Below are positions 1 through 8,724 of a stretch of 16,903 bases of DNA, in pieces. The notes beneath the pieces were generated by a model, which was not told the DNA's origin, searched no databases, and saw only the letters and a list, made by a program, of their open reading frames with translations. The stretch is taken from the NCBI GenBank assembly GCA_016748015.1, contig JAAOMT010000288.1:7330-24232 (forward strand). The letters are read 5' to 3'. Source of the DNA: Geosiphon pyriformis (lineage: Eukaryota; Glomeromycota; Glomeromycetes; Archaeosporales; Geosiphonaceae). Position 1 is the stretch's first letter. Each line of letters opens with the position of its first letter. Made by a program: the position numbers and the translations under genes.

Positions 1-651
1 GTAAAAGAAAATAAAAAAAATCTAAAAGAAAAGAATTTTATCAAGAGAAACGTTTTCGATCCAGGCCTAGAGTCACTAACAGTTTATTCAAATTGGTAGC
101 TAATCAATTTCAAAATGTTAGTTGAGTTTTGAGGATTTTCCAAGTGTAATACTTAAAGAATTTGGTTTTTTGAATTATTTGATATTTATTTTTTTTGTGT
201 ATGTAGGAATGGTTCTAAGTGATAAATCTAAAGTAAGATATATTTTCTCGAAAAGAGAAGCTCTTCTTTTATACAACTTGTTGTAACACTATTCTATGAA
301 CTTGAACTTTGCTATTTTCTACAATTTCACTAAACTAAAGATACATTTTGGCAAACTACAAGTTATTTCTGCGAACTATTAGATATTTTGGTGAACTATC
401 AATTATTTCGGCAAATTTCTACAAATTTTGGCGAACTTTTGAATGTTACATAGTTCGGGGTATTGCATGATTTGATCATCGCAATTAAGTAACATTTGTA
501 TTGTGTACAAATTGGGTTATTAATCAAATGATAATTTTGGACATTTTGCTAATGTAATAAGTGATAATTTGAAATGATAATATGCTAATTAATGATAGGA
601 TTTATAAAATAATTTCATGCTAAATAATATCTCTAATTTCATTTGGTAACA
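1..651 (-). repeat. 3' LTR of the Gypsy element, truncated by the window start
   Basis: Positions 33-651 align without gaps to 8906-9524 (constant offset 8873), with 27 mismatches by hand count. The first 32 bases are an A-rich stretch that matches 8874-8905 loosely, so the LTR goes on to the left of the window. The inner edge is fixed by the conserved CA at 650-651 (TG on the element strand), which follows the polypurine tract directly. It carries copies of the TATA box (266-273), the 20-bp repeats (324-444) and the AATAAA signal (83-88). The stop codon of the third ORF lies inside this LTR at 620-622. Confidence 0.95.
324..444 (-). repeat. Six tandem 20-bp repeats in U3, 3' LTR copy
   Basis: This is the counterpart of the array at 9197-9317. 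Units start at 324 (21 bp), 345, 365, 385, 405 and 425. The CpG in the core GGCGAAC is kept in different units in the two LTRs: units 3 and 6 (at 365 and 425) here, unit 2 (at 9218) in the other copy. The ancestral array therefore probably had the CpG in most units and has been losing it independently in each LTR. Confidence 0.85.
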
Positions 652-1339
652 TAACCTCCTCCTCAAAACTGAGCTCCGTTAAAGTCCAAGTACTGTCTGT
701 AATTTCCAGATAATAATCCAAAATTATTGAAGAAATTTGGTCTGAAAATTGTTGAAATTTCAGTTCTGTGAGCTTTCCAATGTATTGAATCTTCAAAGGT
801 CGTAATATTGGGTTTTGTAGGACATTTTCACAGGTGTGGAATAGGTCATAAAGTCTAAGAGCAGCTCTGAGCTTGTAGCAACTGTTTGTTGGTCCAGCTA
901 TTGTCTTGAATTCATTGTGGAGTTGCTTCTGAATAGCTTTTTTTGTGAGGTTTGCTGTTATAAGTTCCAGTTTCCATTTGTAAAGTGTTTTTCCAATGTG
1001 GAAATATCTATAGATTAAAGGATATTGAGTATTTTTCTCATTAAGACACAGTTGAAGTTTTTGTTGAATTGTAGCATTTGGTGAAATACTAATTGGAATG
1101 AGCATTAAGTTTTCTCTTAAAGCAAGCTATAAAAGTTCTGGCAGGTGAATTTCAGAATAACTTCTTGTGTTCTTCTTATATGGGTGATATTTTCGTGAAT
1201 TTGGGGCTAAATTTGTAACTACTTCTGTTTGGGTATAATTAATGTGGTTTTCAGTAACAATAATGAATAATTCGGGTATTGTTTTTAAAACTAATATTAA
1301 TTTTTGGGATAATTGTTGAATGTTTTGAAGAATAGTCAT
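620..1339 (-). pseudogene. Third ORF downstream of Pol, function unknown, one stop
   Basis: An ATG at 1339-1337 opens a frame different from pol. It runs 70 codons to a TAG at 1129-1127 and goes on in the same frame for about 168 more codons to 622-620, inside the LTR. Taken together it is about 240 residues. It is not an envelope: there is no signal peptide and no clear membrane segment, only a hydrophobic patch (about residues 11-30). The rest is rich in Lys, Leu, Ile and Gln and looks helical. The C-terminus reads through the polypurine tract (EEEV). TAG from CAG is the simplest origin for the single stop. I do not recognise the protein. Fewer stops than pol, over a shorter length, may simply be chance. 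Confidence 0.65.
652..668 (-). other. Polypurine tract
   Basis: The element strand reads TTTTGAGGAGGAGGTTA directly before the TGTTACC that opens the 3' LTR, with the purine core GAGGAGGAGG at 664-655. This is where plus-strand DNA synthesis is primed in LTR elements. The same bases also encode Glu-Glu-Glu-Val in the third ORF, so the tract is under two constraints. Confidence 0.8.
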
Positions 1340-1439
1340 TCTAAGAGATTTGAAAAAAAATTATTTTTGGTGTATGGGTTTTTATGTTATTTTTGTTTTG
1401 ATTGTTTCTAAATTATAAGGGAATAACTAGTAAATTAAA

Positions 1440-2789
1440 TTAAGTGTTCAGGTTGGAAGGTTGTTTAATGACAACTATTGGTTCTAAGTTTCGGGAAATA
1501 TCTTCGGGATTGACTAAAGGGGAATGTGTACCAATTTGTGGAATTAATGGTTTAGGATTGTTTCTTGAATGATAGTATTTCAAATGATCTCCATGTGCAA
1601 CTTTTGCTAGGATTTTGTCATTAAGTCTTAGCTTGTATAATCCGTTGTCTAGAACTTCATGGATAAAGAATGGTCCATCCCATTTGTTTTCAAATTTTTC
1701 ACTCCATTGTTTTTCCATTTTAGTTCTGTGTAAGAAAACTTTGTTTCCAATTTTAAATTCATTGGTGACTGGAGGCAAATTGTTGTCATGCCATTCTTTT
1801 TGTTGAGTTTGGGAGTGTTCAATATGGGTGGCTGCTATTTGTTATTTTCCTTCCAATGTGCTAAGCAGAGTGTAGACTCTTTACTAAAGCATTTCTTAGA
1901 AATTGTTTTCATCGATTGGTTGTGCTGGGTATGTTTCCACTGTGAAACTAATTGGTAATGTTGCTGTCCTTCTGTAAGTTAAATCAAATGGTGTGTGTTT
2001 TGTGGTATCTTGTTTTAGTGTTCTATATGTTAGCAACACTGATGGAATAAAGATATCCCAATCTTGCTCAAAATTAGTTGAAACTTTGGCTAATAACTCA
2101 CACACTATTCTGTTAAAACGTTCCATAAGTCTATTTGTTTGTGGATGGTAAGGCGAAGACAGAGGTCTTTTGACATTGAATTGTTTACAAATTTCTTGTA
2201 TCAGGTTGTTCACAAAGTGTGTCCCCTGATTGAATAAAAGTTCAATTGGACATCCGTGTCTACAAATGATGTCTTTGTAAATGAAATTTGCTACTGATTT
2301 TGTATCTGCTCGTTGAATGGCTCTGGCTTCGAGCCATTTAGTAAGATAGTCTACCACTACTGCAATATAACAGTTTTTTTGAGTGGTAATAGATAGTGGT
2401 CCAACTAAATCAATACCAACTCGGTCAAAGGGTTGTCCAACTTTGATTGGATTTAATGGTTCAGTAGGATGTGTTCCTCCTTTTCTTTGACAACTATTTC
2501 AAGATTTGACATATTCGTAAATGTCTTTTCTCATTTGAGGCCAAAAGTAGTATTCTAGTGTTCTTTGGGTGGTGCTGTCTTTTCCAAAGTGGACTGATAA
2601 AAGATCTGAGTGCATGTTGTATAATATAGTCTCTTTTTCCTGTTTTTGTATTAATCTAAGTAATTTGTCTGGGTTTTTAAAATTTCGATGATAAATAATG
2701 TTGTTGTGTAGAAAATATTGTTTGGTTTGTTGTTGTAGTCGATGTTTTTCATCTGGAAACCAATCTGTTGGGATTGTTAATGTTTTCAA
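1440..2789 (-). pseudogene. Integrase domain of Pol with GPF module, DDE triad broken
   Basis: The N-terminal zinc finger shows MHSDLLSVHFG with both His, then YVKS-stop-NSC, so the first Cys of the CxxC pair is a TGA at 2499. The core has GIDLVGPLS (first Asp at 2411-2409), then FNQGTHFVN, where the second catalytic Asp is Asn (2231-2229), and MERFN with the Glu at 2123-2121, exactly 35 residues after the Asn. The C-terminal part has WDGPFFIHEV, the GPY/F module. Stops at 1896, 1884, 1881 and 1842 lie between core and GPF module. No chromodomain is visible in the tail that ends at 1440. Confidence 0.92.
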
Positions 2790-2899
2790 ATATTATTTGA
2801 GATTGTTGTAGTTTTTCGAATTCATTGTTTGTTGGCTCTTTTAGTTGGTTAAGTTAAGTGTTGGTTTTTGTGTTTTCTAATCTTGTCTTATTCTGAAGA

Positions 2900-3260
2900 G
2901 ACAGTCAACGTTGGTGTGGAGTTTTCCTGGTTTGTAATGTACTATGTATTGATAGTTTGCTAGAAATCCTGTCCATCAAGTTTGTTTTGCATTCAGCTGA
3001 GTATTTTTGTTCTGAAGCCATTTGAGTCCAATATTATCAGTGATAATATCGAATTCTTTAGGCCTGAGATAAAGGTTGAAGTGGTATAGAGCCCAAATTA
3101 CAGCTGCTGTTTCTAGTTCTGTGGCAGGATAGTTTTTCTCAGCTGGTTTTAATGTTCTGCTAGCATAAACAATTACTCATTCATTTCTATTGTCATCTAG
3201 TTGTAATAAGATGGCACCAAAGGCAGTATACGAAGCATCTATAGCTAGTTAAAATCGGTT
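2900..3260 (-). pseudogene. RNase H domain of Pol
   Basis: Motifs in order are LAIDAS (catalytic Asp at 3239-3237), YASRTLKPAEKNYPATELET with the Glu, YHFNLYLRP, and TDNIGLKWLQN, where TDHKPL is usual. HYKPGKLHTNVDCL then matches the end of this domain. Stops are at 3249 (TAA), 3177 (TGA) and 2976 (TGA). RNase H degrades the RNA strand during reverse transcription. After 2900 the frame looks disturbed up to about 2790. Confidence 0.85.
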
Positions 3261-3479
3261 GCTGAAATCCGGGTAGGCGAGAATTGGAGCTGTTGTCAGT
3301 TTTTTCTTGAGAATTTCAAAAGCTTTTTGGTGTTTGGTAGTCCATTTGTATTCAACGTTTTTGGTGGTAAGCTGGTTGAGGGGTTTTGCAATTTCCAAGA
3401 ATCCTTTGATAAACTTCTGATAGTAGAATGCTAATCTTATGAATTTTCTTAATTCTGTAGTATTTTGAGGAGTTTTGAA

Positions 3480-4130
3480 GTTTTTGACAACGTTGATTTT
3501 TCCAGGGTCTGGTTTGATTCCATTTCTACTAATGATATGTCCAAAGAAGGCCAAGCTTGTTTTTTCAAAGTAGTATTTTTCGATGTTGAGTTTTAGTCCT
3601 GCTTTTTGTAATCATTGAAAAACTTCTTGCAGGTGTTTTAAGTGTAATTTGAACAATGGAAAATAAACATCAGTATCGTCAAGATAAATGACTACTAATT
3701 TCCAAAGAAGTCCTTGGTACACACCATCCATTAATCTCTGAAACGTTGCTGGTGTATTGCATAATCCAAAAGGCATTACATTAAACTCGTAATTTCTGTC
3801 TTGGGTGGTGAATGTTGTTTTGGGGTGATCTTTGAGATCCATAGCAACTTGCCAATAACCGCTTTTTAAATCTAGTGTTGAAAAGTATTTGGATTTTCCA
3901 AAGGCATCCAACATGTCATCAATCTGGGGAAAGGGGTAGGCATTTCCAATTGTAATACTGTTGAGTTGTCGATAGTCAACACAAAATCAGATCTTCCCAT
4001 TTTTCTTTTTAACTAGCACTACAGGTGAAGCCCAAGAACTCATGAAGAGTTGGATGAGCCCATTGTTAAGCATTTGTTGTACTTCTTCTCAGATGAATTG
4101 GTGGCTTTCTGGAGCAACTCGATATGCTTG
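3480..4130 (-). pseudogene. Reverse transcriptase domain of Pol
   Basis: The core motifs of a Gypsy RT are all visible: SSWASPVVLVKKKNGK, FCVDYRQLN, FSTLDLKSGYWQVAM with the first catalytic Asp, MPFGLCNTPATFQRLMD, and the catalytic YLDD at 3686-3675. LAFFGHIIS and the tether that begins GIKPDPGKI follow. Stops are at 4089, 3987 and 3612, all TGA. At 3987 the residue before FCVDY is normally Arg, so CGA to TGA is the simplest origin. The catalytic Asp residues themselves are kept. Confidence 0.93.
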
Positions 4131-4689
4131 TTGTCTTCTTGGTTTAGCATCTTCTATGTAAATTTGGTGTTAGACCAAATCAGTTCTTCCCAAGTCATGG
4201 TTGTTTTCAGTGAAAATATTGGCAAATTTTGCAATTAGCTCTTTGAACTGAGTCTGTTGTTGTAGTTTAAGTTGTCCCATGTTGATTCGAAATAGTTTTT
4301 TTATGACAACATAGTAGTTTTTGGAGCTGGAGTTTGGGTTGATTTTTGGTAGTGAATGTCCAATAATTTCAGAAAAATCGGGGACTGTTTGGAGTAATTC
4401 TTGTTGGAATATATTACTGTGAATAACTCCAATTTCTAAATTATTTAATAAAATTATGGGGTAATTATTGGGATTGTAAAAAGTAATTCGGACTTTCTTT
4501 GTTCCTTCTGGAATATAAATGTTTGGGATTGAAATATTATGTTCCAAGCAGACTTGTTCATTGGACTCAAAAATTTGTTGTGTGGTTGTTGGCTTTGAGC
4601 AGGTATAGATTTCCGGATGTTCTCCAAAGGGTGAGATGGTAATCGGTTGTGGAAGTCTTAGAATCTGGTGAGATTTGTTCTGTGTGTTA

Positions 4690-5120
4690 AGAGCTATATT
4701 AACTGGAACTGTGAATCGTCCAGTTGAACCAAAACTTTGAGTTCCTCTATCGCTTTTTCCTAATTGTTCTCTTTGATTGACTAGTTGCAAACCCAAAATG
4801 TTGATTAAGAGTAGGTAAATAGCTTGGGCAATTTTTTCAGCATGTTCAATCTTAAATGGTTTGTCAGTTTCGTTTTGAAGCATTACTATAATGTCTCCAG
4901 TATATCCAGCATTGATTATTCCTCCTCTGACATTGATTTTTTTGCTTGCCAGAGAAGACCAAGAGGTGATTTGAACCATTGCTTCTGGTGGGATTTCAAG
5001 TGCAATTTTTAGGTTGATTTTTGTAAGGAATTTGGGTTTGAGAACAAGAGTATCTTTGCCTGAATATTTTAGGTCATATCCAGCATCAATTTCGTGTGCT
5101 TTTTCAGGTTTTATTCTTTG
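4690..5120 (-). pseudogene. dUTPase domain inside Pol, catalytic Asp replaced
   Basis: Trimeric dUTPases split dUTP to dUMP and pyrophosphate and keep uracil out of DNA. All five family motifs can be placed: motif 1 DAGYDL (5087-5070), motif 2 SWSSLASKK where an Arg would be usual at the Trp, motif 3 GGIINAGYTGD (near 4923-4891), motif 4 EKIAQAIYL, and motif 5 SDRGTQSFGSTG (about 4760-4723). In motif 3 the catalytic Asp is Asn (codon AAT at 4913-4911), a G-to-A change. It lies in the longest open stretch of the element (5333-4170, 387 codons), which goes on past motif 5 with about 170 residues that lead into the RT. The domain is clear but predicted inactive. Confidence 0.88.
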
Positions 5121-5264
5121 TTCGTTGTTGTTGAAGTATTTAAGTTGTAAAGGAGACTGATTTTCAATAAGGTAGATAGGTGTTGTTTCACTTTTTTCTA
5201 TTACTTCAGGTTCTCCAAATTCAATTTTGTTCTCATTATTTTTGCTGGACAAGGAGATACTAAG

Positions 5265-5880
5265 AGTGTAGCATTCAGGACACCACTGTTCATCGCAAGG
5301 CATAATGTATTCTTCACATGGCCTAATGTTCATTTGCTCTAATCATTGAATTTGAGCTTCTTGGGTTGGGTAGGTGTGACTTGTAATTTGGTGGTAGACT
5401 TCTACTTTATCTTCGTTATTGAATTCAGCTAATTCTATGGTGTATTCAATGTATTCTGCTTCCTTCATTTGACGAACATCTTCTTTGGTAGCTCCATTAA
5501 TTAATGCTATTGCTAGATCGAAAATCATCTCAGCATCATAGGAGTAGTGATAAAGTTTGTTGAGAGCACTGTTGTATGCTGCATTAAAGGGTGTTCCTCT
5601 TTTTACTTTTTCTGAAATTAATAAAACATATTGGCAGGTCTGATCGCAGACTTTGCCTCTCATGGCTACATCAATCCAATTGCATTCTTTCGGTAGCATA
5701 TCTCCACAAGTCAAACAAGGGATATTATCACATTTTCCGCTCCTTTTTATTAGATGGCCCTATTGTTCTCTATGGCAAGCCTTGCAGTAATAACAAGTAT
5801 GATTCTCATATTCTTTTTCAGGTGAAATGCAGGCTTCCATTGACAATAGTTTCTTGTAGCAGTCTTTACATTTAAGGGGA
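5265..5880 (-). pseudogene. Cysteine-rich insert of unknown function between protease and dUTPase
   Basis: About 200 codons carry repeated cysteine pairs: KCKDC, CYYCKAC, CDNIPCLTCGD, CDQTC and PCDEQWCPEC. The spacing (C-x2-C, mostly) suggests two or more zinc-ribbon or treble-clef-like folds. Between the last pairs lies a mostly helical, charged stretch without Cys. Stops interrupt it at 5760 (TAG) and 5343 (TGA), but the frame is kept on both sides and the cysteine pairs survive. I do not recognise this as a known Pol domain. It could bind nucleic acid or a partner protein, or act in targeting. Confidence 0.7.
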
Positions 5881-6149
5881 ATATAGGAGCGTTGTTTTCT
5901 TGGTTCGTATTTTGGGTAAGGGATATTCCATCCAGAGGTTTCGGGTTTAGTGTATGGGGTAAAATGTTCTTGTTTTGTTTCATCAGCCCAGTTGGACATT
6001 GATCCCAGAGCCATGAATGTTTCAATGAGAGATTTTTCTCCTTCTGGTTCGAATTCAAAAGCCGGGGCTTTTTCAGGGCATTTGTTGAATGTACCACAAA
6101 TGGCAGGTACCTGGGTGTGTTGTCCTTGGTAGGAGATTGTTAACTCTTG

Positions 6150-6480
6150 TGTTTCCCAATTCAGATTAGCATTGGCTTTTTAAAGCCAATCATTTCTGAT
6201 GAGAGCTTGGTATTGGGGTGTGTTCATTACAAGAACTTTGACTGGAATGGTGATTCCATCAAGCGTGAATGGAAAATTGTCAATTTCTCCTACTGGGGTT
6301 TTTTTCATGCCATCAGCAGTGATGATTACTGTTTGAGCTGATCAGTCGACATTTCTTTTCAATTGTTGCATTAACTGGTAAGTAATAATGCTTCTGGCAG
6401 ATTTACTGTCTAAGATCAAGTGAATTGTCTTTCCTTCAACTTTGGTTTCAGTGTACATGGCTGTGATTGCTTTTTGTTCA
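6150..6480 (-). pseudogene. Aspartic protease domain of Pol, active-site motif damaged
   Basis: This protease would cut the polyprotein. The active-site region reads LILDSKSARS, with the catalytic Asp at 6410-6408. The family motif is D-[ST]-G, so the Gly has become Lys (codon AAA at 6404-6402), a change that two G-to-A steps from GGA would give. The second family motif is seen as ALIRNDWL, where ALIG would be usual, again a Gly to Arg change possible by one G-to-A. Stops at 6342 (TGA) and 6180 (TAA) split the domain. It is surely inactive. Confidence 0.8.
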
Positions 6481-6743
6481 TTGGCGGCTGCATTGCTAAG
6501 CAGAAATGGTGACTCATTTGCTTTGAACTCAAAAGGGAATATATCTGAAAGGTTAATGTTTTCAGCGATTCTGGCTGGTGAAATTGTGGTGAAAGTATAG
6601 GAAGGGTTTTGTTGTTGTTGTGCTGCAGCTCTACCTTCTGAGAGTGCAGTATGGTGAAAATTCTGTTCTTCCGGCATTGTTAAATAACTGGGTTGAGTGT
6701 GGTAGTGGTTGGGTTTTGGTAGAGTGGTATTTCGGGGAACCAA

Positions 6744-8498
6744 TTGGTTGTTCGAACTGATTCTATTGTTGTTTACTTGGTATCGGTTTTGTGGTGTGAA
6801 TTGATTTTGTGTAATCAGTCTTCGAACAGGTATTTGATAATATTGTGTAGGTGGTTGTTGGTATTGCTGTTGGATTAACTATGGGGCTGGCTGATAATAG
6901 TTATTTTGGTATTGGGGTCTTGGTAGATAGTAAGCTGGTAGTGGTGATTGATAATAAGATTGCTGTGGTAGAGGGTAATGTTGATTACTCCTATTTTGTT
7001 GGTCTCATTGTAGCTTTCTGCAATCTTTTTTCCAGTGGTCAGAGATTCCACAGTAATGGCAATTCTGAGACTGGTTATTGGAAAGTGGTGCAAAGTTATT
7101 TTGATTTCATTTTTGGGATGGTTGATATCTTTGGGGTTGCTGTTATTGTTGATTGGTGAAATAGTTTTCAACCTTCTTTGTGAGTTGGTCAATTTTTTCC
7201 TCGGCTGCTGAGCTGGTTTCTCCAATTGCCAAATTTACAAGTTTTGTGCAGTTGGCCTCTTCCATGGCCATTTTGTATCTTTTTGCATGCTGTATGACAG
7301 AGTTTAAATCTTCTGGCACATGTGGGCGAATCTTTTTAATTAGTTTATCTTTTAGACTAGCAATAAATTGATCCAAGATTTGAGCATCGGAATAATAATT
7401 GTTTGTTTTAAGTTGGCGAATTCATCTGAAAAGTTTGTTGAATTTCCCAATATAAGTCATAACAGATTCAGAGAGTTCTTGTTTGATATTTCGAAAACGA
7501 TTGCGAAAGGTGATGGAGGTATTATTGTCAGTGAACTGTTCAAGAAAGGCTGCTTTGAAAGTATTCCAATCATTAAATGGGGCGGCCAAGTTTTAAAACT
7601 ATTCTCCTGCTGTTCTTTTGAAAAAGTAGGGAATTGTTCTTAACATTCTGGCAGCATTCCATCCATTTGCATCTCCTGTTTTAGTAACTTGATCAAGCCA
7701 TTTTTGGGGACTGGTCTCAATGTTTTCTCCATTAAATTCAGGATTTTTGTGATGTATGTTGTCATTTCATTTTCTTCATTTTCACTGTCTATTAATTCTT
7801 CTTCAGATATTTCTGGTTTGTTTTCTTCGTTTGCTGCTGTCTCAAAATGTTCACTTTGATTTTCAGCTAGAAAGTCAAAGAGATTGGAACTAGTTTGAAG
7901 GGATTTCTTGTTGTCTGATGGGACTTCTGAGTGATGTAAAATCTTCTGGTCTTGCAAATCAATTCAAGGGTAAATTAGACGTTTGTGCTTGTGCAAGTGA
8001 AACTGGAAAAAGTGTGATAGTAAGTAGAAGTTTTGAACTGGTTCCTTGTTAAAGTGTTTGTAAATGGTTGGCAGTTGTTTTTGGTAGTGTTGAAGTATTT
8101 GGGGTGGTTTTTGAGTATTGCTTCAATTTGTTTTTGCCTTTGTTGCTTGTTTCTGTTTCCAATTCAAAATCAATAGTGTATTGAGACTGTACTGGATATG
8201 TCTCTTCACAGTATTTAATAATGTTAAAATTAAGTTTGTAAAAGTAAGTGGCAAGTGTTTTGCTGTTAAGGTCTTCAGTTTCCAACTGTGAATAGTGTGC
8301 TAAATTATTGTAAAAATTGCTTTTAACTTCTGAGATATTGTAATTTCCAAAAAGATAATTGTTGATGCGGTTTTCAATGTATTGGTATACTGATTTCTTG
8401 ACAACTTTAATTCCGTCTGGAATGTTGAATTTTTGTTTGCAGTGGGTGTAAATTGATTGGTAATACTCTAAAGTTGTTGCGTCTGGTGTGGTTGCCAC
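6744..8498 (-). pseudogene. gag: Gag (capsid and nucleocapsid), broken by stops and two frameshifts
   Basis: Gag forms the virus-like particle and packages element RNA. The N-terminal part is open from 8498 to 8049 (149 codons). Its first codon is GTG, with a TAA a few codons upstream and no in-frame ATG, so the original start is probably mutated. Similarity of coding style then moves to another frame (about 8130-7770, rich in Glu and Asn, with one TGA near 7967) and returns to the first frame near 7765. The retrotransposon gag domain follows, with NPEFNGEN, KWLDQV, FNDWNTFKAAF and later a DQFIASLKDKL segment. Its GEWF motif is broken by TAG at 7599 and TAA at 7593. Further stops are at 7422, 7143, 7107, 7005 and 6879. 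A CCHC knuckle lies at 7061-7020. The tail is rich in Gln, Tyr and Pro and runs into pol in the same frame. Confidence 0.85.
7020..7061 (-). other. CCHC zinc knuckle of the Gag nucleocapsid
   Basis: In the gag-pol frame the 14 codons read CHYCGISDHWKKDC, which fits C-x2-C-x4-H-x4-C exactly. This motif binds RNA in retroviral and retrotransposon nucleocapsids. It is intact, although stops lie on both sides (7107 and 7005). It shows that this frame was the real one, not the other open frames in the region. Confidence 0.9.
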
Positions 8499-8526
8499 TT
8501 TGAATTTGTTGTTGCTGTGTTATTTC

Positions 8527-8541
8527 CGTGGGAGAGCACCA
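8527..8541 (-). other. Primer binding site (tRNA 3' end complement)
   Basis: Two bases inside the 5' LTR the element strand reads TGGTGCTCTCCCACG. The plus strand therefore ends in CACCA, like a tRNA 3' end with acceptor strand GGAGAGC, discriminator A and CCA. The preceding CCGTG could pair as a T-stem strand. Such a primer tRNA would begin GCTCTCC. I cannot name the tRNA from this alone. Position and the leading TGG make the site convincing, and it fixes the inner edge of the LTR. Confidence 0.75.
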
Positions 8542-8724
8542 AATGTTACCGGAGGTTTTTGGTCTCTTTTCTGTAATGTTGTTGATACTTGTTTGCTGTG
8601 AATTAACGTTTTCTGGATGTGATTGAACCTCCAGTAACTGAATTTTAACTTCAAATTATCTTTTATAATTTGAACTTGCTGGGCTTATAAGTGGAATGGC
8701 CAATTCCATGCCAGTTACTTTATG

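Larger units (their letters stand above)
1440..6743 (-). pseudogene. pol: Pol polyprotein, nonsense-riddled but in one frame
   Basis: All open stretches (6743-6342, 6014-5760, 5714-5343, 5333-4170, 3914-3612, 3554-3249, 2789-2499, 2357-1896, 1778-1440) are in the same frame, and the frame of gag continues into it without a break, so a single Gag-Pol protein is plausible. Domain order is protease, cysteine-rich insert, dUTPase, RT, RNase H, integrase with GPF module. Internal stops occur at 6342, 6180, 5760, 5343, 4170, 4089, 3987, 3612, 3249, 3177, 2976, 2499, 1896, 1884, 1881 and 1842. A compensated frame change seems to lie at about 2900-2790, in the linker between RNase H and integrase. 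The natural end is the TAA at 1440. The protein cannot be made in full. Confidence 0.92.

Noticed and set aside
324-444. CRISPR-like array, because of regular repeats
   Set aside because: The 20-bp units follow one another without spacers, occur in both LTRs and sit in a eukaryotic retrotransposon promoter.
620-1339. Envelope gene, because of its place after integrase
   Set aside because: No signal peptide, no cysteine-rich ectodomain, no clear membrane anchor, and the product is short.
6851-7159. Open frame on the plus strand, rich in Val and Ile
   Set aside because: It is the shadow of the Gln/Tyr/Pro-rich Gag tail and knuckle on the minus strand, where the CCHC motif fixes the real frame.
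6875-7225. Open frame on the minus strand in a frame other than gag-pol
   Set aside because: Its product has no motif, while the neighbouring frame carries the exact CCHC knuckle. It is open only because the real frame has gained stops.
1440-7640. Alternative genetic code (TGA or TAA/TAG read as amino acids)
   Set aside because: The stops fall at sites of different expected residues (Gln, Arg, Trp, Cys), and catalytic residues are damaged as well. Decay explains both; no single reassignment does.
1440-7640. APOBEC-like editing of the cDNA as the cause of the mutations
   Set aside because: Such editing gives G-to-A on the coding strand only. Here both likely C-to-T (CAA to TAA) and G-to-A (Asp to Asn) changes occur on the coding strand, so both DNA strands were hit.
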